From NCBI GenBank assembly GCA_004297985.1, contig SCRA01000043.1, positions 47,406 through 111,405 on the forward strand: a DNA stretch of 64,000 bases. The letters are read 5' to 3'. Positions 8,886 to 16,745 of this stretch are shown here, piece by piece; positions within the stretch are counted from its first letter, which is position 1; the number at the start of each line of letters is the position of its first letter. A program made the position numbers and the translations under genes. Below the pieces are notes generated by a model that worked only from the letters and a program-made list of their open reading frames with translations, did no database searches and was not told where the DNA came from. This DNA is from a bacterium (GTDB taxonomy: Bacteria; Vulcanimicrobiota; Vulcanimicrobiia; Vulcanimicrobiales; SCRA01).

Positions 8886-9662
8886 TTGCGCGGAGCTTCT
8901 GTCAAGACGGAGGGTAGAGCGATCCAAGCCATCGAGCGCACGTCACGCATCCTGCTCTCCTTCGTGGAAGGGGAGCCGCTGCTCGGAGTCAGCGAGATCG
9001 CGCGTAAGCTGGCGCTGCCCAAGAGCGTCGTTCATCGCGCGCTCGACGCCCTCGTCGAGACGGGCCTCGTAGCGCGCGACCGCGAGACATCGCGCTATCG
9101 TCTCGGACCGCGGGCGCTCGAGCTCGGGCTGGCCGCCGTGGGCGCGCCCGACGTGCGCACGCTGGCGCTACCGATCATGCAGGAGCTCGTGCGCGAGAGC
9201 GGCGAGACGGCGACGCTGAGCCTGCTCGTGGGCGTCGAGCGCGTCTATGTCGCACAGGTCGAGAGCCCCCAAGAAGTGCGCATGACGGTCGAAGTCGGGC
9301 GCCGTTATCCCATCTACGCCGGCGCCTCCGGGCGCGCGATCCTTGCGTACTTCTCGCAGGAGGAAGTCGGGCGCTACCTGGATCGCACTGCACTGGATGC
9401 GCTCACGCCTTCGACGATCACGGACCGCAAGCGTCTCGAGCGCGAATTGGCCAAGGTGCGCGCCCACGGCTACGCGGCCAGCTCCGGCGAGCGCGATCCA
9501 TGGGCCGCGGCGGTTGCCGCGCCGATCCTGCCCAGCGGACGGCGGGTGATCGGCTCGATGAGCATCTGCGGTCCGCGCACGCGGCTCTCCACAGAACGCG
9601 TGGCCATGTACGGCGAGGTCGTGCGCCACGGCGCCGACGAGCTCGCCAACCAGCTTTGGTGA
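8886..9662 (+). CDS. IclR family transcriptional regulator
   Basis: DNA-binding regulator (258 aa) with an N-terminal winged helix (ISEIARK-type segment VSEIARKLALPKSVVHRALDAL, residues ~33-55) and a C-terminal effector-binding domain (YAGASGRAILAYFS near residue 145). The only usual start in frame is TTG 8886, because a stop lies at 8880. That is just six bases after the predicted -10, so the message may be leaderless. It precedes the hydantoinase-to-PrpD operon and faces livK, so it probably controls both through the dyad at 8850-8876 in response to the imported compound or an intermediate. Confidence 0.92.
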   Translation: MRGASVKTEGRAIQAIERTSRILLSFVEGEPLLGVSEIARKLALPKSVVHRALDALVETGLVARDRETSRYRLGPRALELGLAAVGAPDVRTLALPIMQELVRESGETATLSLLVGVERVYVAQVESPQEVRMTVEVGRRYPIYAGASGRAILAYFSQEEVGRYLDRTALDALTPSTITDRKRLERELAKVRAHGYAASSGERDPWAAAVAAPILPSGRRVIGSMSICGPRTRLSTERVAMYGEVVRHGADELANQLW

Positions 9663-9669
9663 GGAGGAT

Positions 9670-11142
9670 GTGGTGGCTCGTTACGACAGCGTGATTCTCG
9701 GCGGGCGCGTTGTGCTGCCCAACTACGGCGTGGTTCCCTGCGCCATCGGCGTCACCGCGGGGCGCATCGCCGCGCTCGCCGACGACCTGCGCGCCTGCGA
9801 TGGCGACGAGGCGATCGACGCAGCGGGAATGGTGGTCTTCCCCGGCGGCGTCGACGCGCACTTCCACCTGGGTATCTACCGCGACCTCGCGACGGATGCC
9901 GAGAGCGAGACGGAGTCCTCGCTGGTGGGCGGGGTCACCACGGTGCTCAGCTACTTCCGTACCGGCCAGCACTACTTGAACCGCACTGGCCCGTATCGCG
10001 AGATCTTCCCCGCCGTCCTCGAGGCGACACGCGGGCGCGTGCACACCGACGTCGGCTTCCACATCGCGCCGATGACGCGAGCGCAACTCGACGAGATCGG
10101 CTGGCTGGTGGGCGAGGCTGGCGTCGCCAGCTTCAAATACTACTTCTTCTACAAGGGTATCAACCTCGCCGCCGACTCCTCCGATGCCAAGTCGTACACG
10201 ATGAGCGACTCGTACGACTTCGGCCACCTCTACGCGATGATGGAGCAGGTGGCCGCCGCGGACGCCAAGTACGGCGCCGACGGACGCGTTTCGCTGAGCC
10301 TCCACTGCGAAAACGCCGAGCTGATCAAGCTCTTCATCGAGCGCGTGAAGGGTAGCGGCCTGCCGCCGCTGGAGGCCTACAGCAAGGCACGCCCGCCGAT
10401 GACGGAGCGCCTCTCGATCCACGAGGCTGGCGTGCTGGCCGACGCGGCGCGCGTGCGCGTGAACCTGCTCCACCTCTCCAGCGAAGAGGCGATGATCGCC
10501 GCCGGTCAGCTGCACGGTCTCTATCCGGGGCTGGACGTGCGCTTGGAGACGACGCTCCACCACCTCTGCCTCAGCTACGACATGCTCGAGGGCAAAGGCT
10601 TGGGCGGCAAGGTCAACCCGCCGATCCGCGAGCGGCGCGACGTCGAAGCACTCTGGGACGGCGTGAAGTCGGGCGCGATCTCGTGGATCGCCAGCGACCA
10701 TGCCTGCTGCACGGAGTCGATGAAGGGCGACGAGCTGTGGCCGGCGCTCCCCGGCTTTGGGGGAACCGCGCTGCTCTACCCCGTGCTGATCTCCGAAGGC
10801 TACCACAAGCGCGGGCTCTCGCTGGAGCGCATCGCCGAGCTGGCATCGGCGAACCCGGCGCGCGCCTACGCTTGCTACCCGCGCAAGGGCGCGATCACCG
10901 TAGGTGCCGATGCCGACTTTGCGATCGTGGACCTCGACCGCGAAGAAGTGGTGAACCCGGAGCTGCTCCACTCGGCGCAGGACCACACGCCGTTCCAAGA
11001 CATCCGCGTGAAGGGATGGCCCGTGCACACGATCCTGCGGGGGCGCAGCGTCTATCGCAACGGCGAGGTCATCTCCCCGCCGTCGGGCACGTTCCTGGCC
11101 CGCCCCAACAGCGCAGCGCACGCGGCGCGCGCGCCGCGGTAA
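9670..11142 (+). CDS. cyclic amidohydrolase (dihydropyrimidinase/hydantoinase/allantoinase family)
   Basis: Metal-dependent hydrolase (490 aa) of the amidohydrolase superfamily that opens cyclic amides or imides. Visible metal-site elements are DAHFHLG (HxH) near residue 58, the lysine in FKYYFFYKG near 155 that would be carboxylated, the histidines in HCEN and HLSS, and the aspartate in SDHACC near 340. Two GTG codons are tandem at 9670 and 9673; the GAGGAGG at 9661-9667 is better spaced for 9673. It is the first enzyme gene after the IclR regulator. The substrate could be a hydantoin, dihydropyrimidine or other cyclic amide; the SDHACC variant differs from the usual DHAPH/DHCPF, so no EC number is assigned. 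Confidence 0.88.
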   Translation: MVARYDSVILGGRVVLPNYGVVPCAIGVTAGRIAALADDLRACDGDEAIDAAGMVVFPGGVDAHFHLGIYRDLATDAESETESSLVGGVTTVLSYFRTGQHYLNRTGPYREIFPAVLEATRGRVHTDVGFHIAPMTRAQLDEIGWLVGEAGVASFKYYFFYKGINLAADSSDAKSYTMSDSYDFGHLYAMMEQVAAADAKYGADGRVSLSLHCENAELIKLFIERVKGSGLPPLEAYSKARPPMTERLSIHEAGVLADAARVRVNLLHLSSEEAMIAAGQLHGLYPGLDVRLETTLHHLCLSYDMLEGKGLGGKVNPPIRERRDVEALWDGVKSGAISWIASDHACCTESMKGDELWPALPGFGGTALLYPVLISEGYHKRGLSLERIAELASANPARAYACYPRKGAITVGADADFAIVDLDREEVVNPELLHSAQDHTPFQDIRVKGWPVHTILRGRSVYRNGEVISPPSGTFLARPNSAAHAARAPR

Positions 11143-11155
11143 GCGAGACGCAACC

Positions 11156-12349
11156 GTGTCCGACGCCCCACTGACCGGCATCCGAGTTCTCGACCTCGCC
11201 ACGATCCTTGCGGGGCCGTTGGCGGCAACCTTCCTCGGCGACTTCGGCGCCGACGTGCTCAAGGTGGAGCACCCGCGCGGCGACTCGATTCGCTCCCACG
11301 GCGCAAGCAAAGATGGTCACGGCCTGCTCTGGAAGGTGGTGGGACGCAACAAGCGCACCGTCACGCTCGACCTCTCGAAGTCCGCGGGCGCCGATCTGCT
11401 GCTGCGTTTGGCCGAGCGCGCCGACGTTCTGATCGAGAACTTCCGCCCGGGCGTGATGGAGCGCTGGAACCTGGGCTGGGAGCAACTGCACGCGCGCAAT
11501 CCACGCCTAGTGATGCTGCGCGCAACGGGTTTCGGCCAGTTCGGCCCCTATGCCAAGCGCCCGGGGTTCGGCACGCTGGCGGAAGCGATGAGCGGATTCG
11601 CCGCGATCACCGGCCAGCCCGATGGCCCGCCGACGCTGCCGCCGTTCGGCCTCGCCGACGGTATCGCCGGCATGGCCGGAGCCATGGCGATCATGTTCGC
11701 GCTCTACCATCGCGATGCGCGCGGCGGCGAAGGACAAATGATCGACTTGGCGATCATCGAGCCGATCCTCACCATCCTGGGGGCGCAGCCGACCGTCTAC
11801 GACCAGCTCGGCCTGATCTCCAAGCGCACCGGCAACCGCTCGGTGAACAACGCGCCGCGCAACACCTACCGCACGCGCGACGGCCGCTGGGTGGCCGTCT
11901 CCACCAGCGCCAACAGCATCGCCGAACGCGTGGCGCGCCTCATGGGCCACCCCGAGGTGATCGAGGAGCCGTGGTTCGGCACGGGAAGCGGGCGCGCGCA
12001 GCACGTGGAGGAGCTCGACGCGATGGTGGGCGCGTGGGTCGTGCAACGCGATGCCGATGAGGTCGTCCGCGCCTTCGAAGATGCCGGCGCCGCCGTGGCG
12101 CCGATCTACGACGTGGCACAGGTGATGGACGACCCGCAGTACCGCGCGCTCTCTTCGTTCGTCACGCTCGACGACGAGGACTTGGGTCCCCTACGGATGC
12201 AGAACGTGCTGGCGCGCATGCTGGGCACGCCGGGGCGCGTGCGCTTCGCTGGACGGCGGCTGGGTCAGGACAACGAGGACATCTATTGCGGCGAACTGGG
12301 CCTCTCGCGCGAGGCGCTCGCGGAGTTGCGCGAGCGGGGCGTAGTGTGA
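11156..12349 (+). CDS. CaiB/BaiF family III CoA-transferase
   Basis: Family III CoA-transferase (397 aa, usual length) that moves CoA between carboxylic acids. The N-terminus GIRVLDLATILAGPLAA, then GADVLKVEHP, is the family signature. The catalytic Asp is expected in FGLADGIAG near residue 167. GTG start at 11156. The stop overlaps the next start by one base (TGATG). With the CitE-like lyase downstream it would activate a dicarboxylate that the lyase later cleaves as a CoA ester. Confidence 0.93.
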   Translation: MSDAPLTGIRVLDLATILAGPLAATFLGDFGADVLKVEHPRGDSIRSHGASKDGHGLLWKVVGRNKRTVTLDLSKSAGADLLLRLAERADVLIENFRPGVMERWNLGWEQLHARNPRLVMLRATGFGQFGPYAKRPGFGTLAEAMSGFAAITGQPDGPPTLPPFGLADGIAGMAGAMAIMFALYHRDARGGEGQMIDLAIIEPILTILGAQPTVYDQLGLISKRTGNRSVNNAPRNTYRTRDGRWVAVSTSANSIAERVARLMGHPEVIEEPWFGTGSGRAQHVEELDAMVGAWVVQRDADEVVRAFEDAGAAVAPIYDVAQVMDDPQYRALSSFVTLDDEDLGPLRMQNVLARMLGTPGRVRFAGRRLGQDNEDIYCGELGLSREALAELRERGVV

Positions 12350-13164
12350 TGGCCGCGGTGTTTACGCCCGCGCGCAGCTACCTCTTCGCCCCGGCGCATG
12401 ACGCCAAACTGCTGGAACGCGTCTACACGGCGGGGGCCGACGTTGTGCTCCTGGACCTCGAAGACGCGGTGCCTGCGAGTGAGAAGGACCGCGCGCGCGC
12501 GATGGCCGTGGAGGCGCTGCGGCGGAGGCGCGCGTGGGTGCGCGTCAACGCCGCGCGCTCGGAGCGTTGCGCGGCGGATCTCGGCGCGGTGGCAGGCCTG
12601 GCACTGGGCATCCGTATCCCCAAGGTCGAGTCGGCGGAGGAGGTGGCCTGGGTGGCCGCGCGCGCGCCGGGCCTGCCGCTGGGCTGCACCATCGAGTCGG
12701 CGCGCGGCGTGCTGGCGGCGCGCGAGGTCGCCGCGGCGCCGCAAGCGGCGCATCTGATCTATGGCAACGCCGACTTCTGCGCCGACGTGGGCATCGACGG
12801 CGGCGAGCTTCCGACGCTCTACGCACGCTCGCACCTGGTGCTGGCCTCACGCGCGGCCGGCATCGCCCCGCCCTGCGACGCCGCCTATACGCGGATCGCC
12901 GACGAGGAGGGCCTGCGCCGCGAGGCGGCCTTCGCCCGAAGTCTTGGATTCTTCGGCAAGTCGGCGATCCATCCGCGCCAGCTCGCCACGATCCATGACG
13001 TCTTCCGGCCGAGCGCCGCGCAGGTGACGTGGGCGCGGCGGATACTGGCGGCGTTCGAAGCCGCGGGGGGCGCGGCCACGCGCACCGCGCAGGGCGAGAT
13101 GGTGGACGCGCCGGTGGCGGAGCGCGCACGACAGATCCTGCACCTGGCAGAGCGGGGGGAATGA
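12349..13164 (+). CDS. HpcH/HpaI-CitE family lyase (malyl/citramalyl-CoA-lyase-like)
   Basis: TIM-barrel C-C lyase (271 aa). ATG 12349 overlaps the transferase stop; the longer frame to 12286 is inside the transferase. Family residues: VVLLDLEDAV, RVNAARS (Arg), CTIESARG (Glu, metal) and YGNADFCADVG (Asp, metal), with KSAIHPRQ near the end. Such enzymes split malyl-, citramalyl- or related 3-hydroxyacyl-CoA esters into a 2-oxoacid or aldehyde and acyl-CoA. A second member is at 52818-53621. Confidence 0.9.
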   Translation: MAAVFTPARSYLFAPAHDAKLLERVYTAGADVVLLDLEDAVPASEKDRARAMAVEALRRRRAWVRVNAARSERCAADLGAVAGLALGIRIPKVESAEEVAWVAARAPGLPLGCTIESARGVLAAREVAAAPQAAHLIYGNADFCADVGIDGGELPTLYARSHLVLASRAAGIAPPCDAAYTRIADEEGLRREAAFARSLGFFGKSAIHPRQLATIHDVFRPSAAQVTWARRILAAFEAAGGAATRTAQGEMVDAPVAERARQILHLAERGE

Positions 13165-14000
13165 GGAACATGAGCACGATCGATGCCGAGAAGACGACGA
13201 GATTGATCGCCACCGCGAGCGCGGCACGAGTCTACGATCTGGGACATACGTTGGAGGCGGGAACGCCCGTGAGCCCCAACCATCCTCCGTTCCGGATGGC
13301 GCTGATGCGCCGCCATGGCGACCGCATGCGCGAGGACGGCGGCAGCGGGGCCAACGAGATGCTCTCGCTCGGCTGTCACACGGGCACGCACATCGACGCC
13401 CTCTGCCACGTCTCGCACGAGGGACGTCTCCACGGCGGCCTCGACGCCGCGGAGGCCTCGCGCGGCGGACGCTTCAACGTCTATGGCGCGGAGACGATCG
13501 CGCCGTTCGTCTGCCGCGGCGTCCTGCTGGATGTGCCGCGCGCCTTGGGCGTGGAGATGCTGGAGGCGGCGCACGCCACGACCGCCGCGCAATTGGAGGT
13601 CACGGAGCGCGCGCAAGATATCGAGGTTCGCGCGGGCGATGCGGTACTGATCCGCAGTGGTTGGCCCGTGGAGCGCTTCGGCGATACAGAGGCCTTCATC
13701 GGCTGGAAGAGCGGCGTCCCCGGACCCGACGCATCGGCGGCGCGCTGGCTGGCTGAACGCGAGATCCGCGCGGCCGGCGCCGATACCATCGCCTTCGAGT
13801 GGCTGGCGCCCGGCGCGGGGCATAGCCGCCTCCCCGCGCACATCACCCTGATCGTCGAGCACGGCATCCACATCATGGAGGTGCTCGACCTCGAGCAGCT
13901 AGCGCGCGATCGCGTCTACGAGTTCCTCTTCATCTGCTCGCCGCTCAAGCTCGCCGGCGCGACGGGCTCGCCGATTCGGCCGTTGGCCGTGGTGGCATGA
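13161..14000 (+). CDS. cyclase family protein (kynurenine formamidase-like metal hydrolase)
   Basis: Metal-dependent hydrolase (279 aa) with the family motif HTGTHIDALCH near residue 72 (HxGTHxDxPxH type). Related enzymes hydrolyse N-formylkynurenine, isatin or other amides and lactones. ATG 13161 overlaps the previous stop (ATGA); ATG 13170 behind GAGGA is an alternative. The stop overlaps the next start (ATGA). Paired with the cyclic amidohydrolase, it suggests ring-opening of a nitrogen heterocycle, but that is inference. Confidence 0.88.
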   Translation: MRNMSTIDAEKTTRLIATASAARVYDLGHTLEAGTPVSPNHPPFRMALMRRHGDRMREDGGSGANEMLSLGCHTGTHIDALCHVSHEGRLHGGLDAAEASRGGRFNVYGAETIAPFVCRGVLLDVPRALGVEMLEAAHATTAAQLEVTERAQDIEVRAGDAVLIRSGWPVERFGDTEAFIGWKSGVPGPDASAARWLAEREIRAAGADTIAFEWLAPGAGHSRLPAHITLIVEHGIHIMEVLDLEQLARDRVYEFLFICSPLKLAGATGSPIRPLAVVA

Positions 14001-15385
14001 CGCTCGCGCAGGAGCTGGCCGCCTGGGCCGCGGCCCTGCGCTTCGAGGAGCTCCCGCACGAGACGGTGCGCAGCGCCGCCGACCGCATCGTCGACACGTT
14101 GGGGATCGCGCTGGCCGCGCGGGAGACGGATGCCGCGCAGGCGGTGGCCGGCGTCGTACGAGCGTGGAGCGGGCGCGCCGAGGCGACGCTCGTTGGCGAA
14201 GGCGCGCCGTCGCTCCCCGCGGCGGCCGCAGCGTTCTACAACGGCACCTGCGCCCACGCCCTCGACTTCGACGATACGCACCTGCCGTCTGTGGCGCACC
14301 CCAGCGCCTCGCTGGTGCCGGCGCTGCTGGCGCAGAGCGAAGCCTGCGGCGCCGACGGCCGATCTCTCCTGACGGCGCTGGTGGCCGGATACGAGATCTA
14401 CGCACGACTCGCAATGGCCCAGTACGACCCGCAACTGCGTAACTCGATCTTCTTCGAACACGGTCTGCATGCGACGTCGATCATCGGGACGGTGGCAGGC
14501 GCCGCAGCCTGCGCCCGCTTACGCGGGCTTGACGCCGATGGCATCATGCACGCGCTGGCGATCGCCTGCAGCATGGGCTCAGGCCTCGTAGAGGCCAACC
14601 GCTCCGGCGGCTCTGTGAAGCGGATGCACTGCGGCTGGGCGGCGCACGGAGCGATCACGGCGGCGGATCTTGCGGCGAACGGCCTCACCGGCCCGCCGAG
14701 CGTGCTGGAGGGACGGTTCGGCTTCTTCGAAGCGTACTGTCGCGACCGCTGGCGCGCCGATGCCGTGCTGGACGGTCTGGGCACGCATTGGGAGACGCCT
14801 CGCATCTTCTTCAAACTCTACCCGTGCAACCACTTCACGCACGCGATCGTCGACGCGGCCTTAGCACTGTGCGCACAGGGCATTGAGGCCGACGCCATCG
14901 AGCACGTGCTGATCGGAACGGCTACCGCCTCTCACCGCACGATCGGCAACCCCATCGAGCAGAAGCGTCACCCGCACTCACCGTACCATGCCGCGTTCAG
15001 CGGCCCGTTCGTCTTCGCGACGGCAATGGTGGGCGGCGGTGGTCTTGGGGTAGGCTTCGACGATTTCACGGAGGCCGCGCTGGCCGATGCGCGGCGCATC
15101 CGCCTAGCCGAGCGAACGGACGTGGTAGCCGACGCGGCATGCGATGCGGTCTTCCCCGAGCAGTTCCCCGCGATCGTCACCGTCCAACTGCGTGACGGGC
15201 GCGAGATCACCGAACGTGTGATGGCCAATCGGGGTGGCGGCGGCCGTCCGCTCACACGCGAGGAGCTGCAGCGCAAAACGGAGATGACCGCGGGCACGCC
15301 GCGCGCACGGCGCCTCCTCGAGGCCGCGGCTACGCTCGACAGAGCCGGTGGTCCGGGGGCACTCTTCGCCGCCGCGGCAGAGTAG
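13997..15385 (+). CDS. MmgE/PrpD family protein
   Basis: Protein (462 aa) of the family that includes 2-methylcitrate dehydratase PrpD and cis-aconitate decarboxylase. Typical segments: RIVDTLGIALAARETD near residue 30, HALDFDDTHLPSVAHPSASL near 90 (catalytic-site region) and FKLYPCNHFTHAIVDAAL near 272. ATGA overlap with the cyclase gene shows tight coupling. It would dehydrate or decarboxylate a tricarboxylate-like intermediate. A second family member lies at 50228-51613, also beside CitE and CoA-activation genes. Confidence 0.92.
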   Translation: MTLAQELAAWAAALRFEELPHETVRSAADRIVDTLGIALAARETDAAQAVAGVVRAWSGRAEATLVGEGAPSLPAAAAAFYNGTCAHALDFDDTHLPSVAHPSASLVPALLAQSEACGADGRSLLTALVAGYEIYARLAMAQYDPQLRNSIFFEHGLHATSIIGTVAGAAACARLRGLDADGIMHALAIACSMGSGLVEANRSGGSVKRMHCGWAAHGAITAADLAANGLTGPPSVLEGRFGFFEAYCRDRWRADAVLDGLGTHWETPRIFFKLYPCNHFTHAIVDAALALCAQGIEADAIEHVLIGTATASHRTIGNPIEQKRHPHSPYHAAFSGPFVFATAMVGGGGLGVGFDDFTEAALADARRIRLAERTDVVADAACDAVFPEQFPAIVTVQLRDGREITERVMANRGGGGRPLTREELQRKTEMTAGTPRARRLLEAAATLDRAGGPGALFAAAAE

Positions 15386-15437
15386 CTGGGCGCTCCGGAG
15401 CCAAGGTCGGCGCGGCGAACGGGGCGAACCGACAGGA

Positions 15438-15989
15438 ATGAGATGGGTCTTCGAGCCCGGCCACAGCGCGGCGGAGTTTCGCGCGCGGCACATGATGGTG
15501 ACGTGGGTCCGTGGCTCCTTCAAGAACATCCAAGGGCGGCTCGACTTCGATCCGGCGCACCCGGCGCAGCTCGCCGTGGAAACGTCCATTTCCACCAAGA
15601 CCTGCTGGACCGGCGAGTCGACGCGAGACGACCATCTTCGCAGCCAAGACTTCTTGTACTGCGAGCAGTTTCCGACGATGCGGTACAAGAGCACCGGCAC
15701 CATCCAGATCGGCCCCGCCGACTATGAGGTGACCGGCAACCTCACCATCAGAGATATTACGAAACGCGTGACTCTTGGCGTGCGATACTTGGGCATGTGG
15801 CAGACGCCATGGTGGGAAGACGGCGTCGACAAGGGGCCGAAGACGCGCGCGGGATTCACCGCTCGCACGCGCATCGACCGTTACGACTTTGGGGTCAACT
15901 GGAACGGCGATCTACCCAACGGCGGCATCATCGTCAGCAGGGAGGTCGACATCATCATCGACGTCGAGGCCATCAGGGAAGACGGTTAG
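15438..15989 (+). CDS. YceI family protein
   Basis: Lipocalin-like YceI-domain protein (183 aa) that may bind an isoprenoid or amphiphilic ligand. The start MRWVFEPGHSAAEFRARHMM at ATG 15438 matches the family N-terminus; the longer frame to 15348 overlaps the PrpD gene. Further family features: VRGSFKNIQGRLDFDP, then DHLRSQDFLYCEQFP, and TGNLTIRDITKRVTL. No signal peptide is seen, so it may act in the cytoplasm, unlike E. coli YceI. It may be the last gene of the IclR-led operon (52-base gap). Confidence 0.9.
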   Translation: MRWVFEPGHSAAEFRARHMMVTWVRGSFKNIQGRLDFDPAHPAQLAVETSISTKTCWTGESTRDDHLRSQDFLYCEQFPTMRYKSTGTIQIGPADYEVTGNLTIRDITKRVTLGVRYLGMWQTPWWEDGVDKGPKTRAGFTARTRIDRYDFGVNWNGDLPNGGIIVSREVDIIIDVEAIREDG

Positions 15990-16010
15990 AGAGGTTTCCG
16001 TTACAGCTTG

Positions 16011-16406
16011 CTACGGCGTCGCAGACGGGCCTGGCGTTGCTCTTGTGCGGCGATGCTTCCTCTTGCCGGTTGAGTCGGCGCTCGCGGCGGAGGGGCGCGG
16101 TGCACTCGCCGACTTCATCGAGCGGGATCCGGCCAGCTTGTCGCCCTCTGCCTTGGCGGCCGACTGGCACTCGTACTTGCCGTGTTTGGTCCTGCCGTAG
16201 TACTTATCACCCTGCAAATGATACACGCTGTCGCCGGTATTGACCCAGACCACCGGATCACCAGAGGCGCAGCGGGGCATGGTGGGGTTGGATGATTCGC
16301 TCGTAGCGCCCGGTGCCGGACTAGCGACCGTTTTGTGGCTCTTTGCGAATACGGGAGTGACGCCGAGCGCGATCAGTGCGATGACAGCGATGACTCTACG
16401 ATACAT
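16011..16406 (-). CDS. small secreted protein with a VWVNT-VYH-YYG-TKHGKY repeat-type domain
   Basis: Secreted protein of 131 aa with a Sec signal peptide (residues ~1-21, MYRRVIAVIALIALGVTPVFA). The start at ATG 16406 is fixed by AGGAGGG just upstream; the longer frame to 16595 is spurious. After a Ser/Pro-rich linker it has a compact motif: a Cys in PRCASGDPVVWVNT, then VYHLQGDKYYGRTKHGKYEC with a second Cys. Similar short domains recur in uncharacterised bacterial proteins; I recognise the pattern but know no function. The C-terminal ~30 residues are basic and Ser-rich. Convergent with yceI. Confidence 0.75.
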   Translation of the reverse strand: MYRRVIAVIALIALGVTPVFAKSHKTVASPAPGATSESSNPTMPRCASGDPVVWVNTGDSVYHLQGDKYYGRTKHGKYECQSAAKAEGDKLAGSRSMKSASAPRPSAASADSTGKRKHRRTRATPGPSATP

Positions 16407-16745
16407 TGGCCCTCCTGTCGTATCGATAACGCGCCTCTCAACGCTTCGAGGCGCAGAACGTTCGCCCGGAAGAGGTTGGTTCCCGGGGGGCGAGGCCTCG
16501 CTCCGTATAACGGGCGGAACCGGCCAAGCCGCGGCGAAGATTCGCGCTAGGAGCGCACCCGGGGGGACTTTGCAGCGCCGGAACAGCAGCGGCACGCAAT
16601 CGAACGCGAGCGACTGACACGACGTCTGGCGCTCGCCTCGCCGCGCATCATCGCGGCGATCGCCCCGGCCGGCTACGCCAAGAGCACGGTCATTCGGACC
16701 TATGCGGAAACCCTGCCGTCGTATACGCTCTGCGATCTCGCCGGC
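16407..16745 (+). other. intergenic and 5' extension region of the BTAD regulator
   Basis: From 16407 to about 16550 I see no gene; it should hold promoters for the divergent pair. From 16551 the frame of the downstream regulator is open and reads as real protein: AIERERLTRRLALASPR, then a degenerate P-loop IAPAGYAKST at about 16659-16688. No ATG, GTG or TTG occurs in this frame between the stop at 16548 and GTG 16746. The real start is therefore a rare codon (for example CTG 16614) or there is a frameshift or sequence error nearby. Confidence 0.6.

Noticed and set aside
9418..11310. 630-codon open frame on the minus strand
   Set aside because: Antisense shadow of the cyclic amidohydrolase and part of the IclR gene; no protein-like motif.
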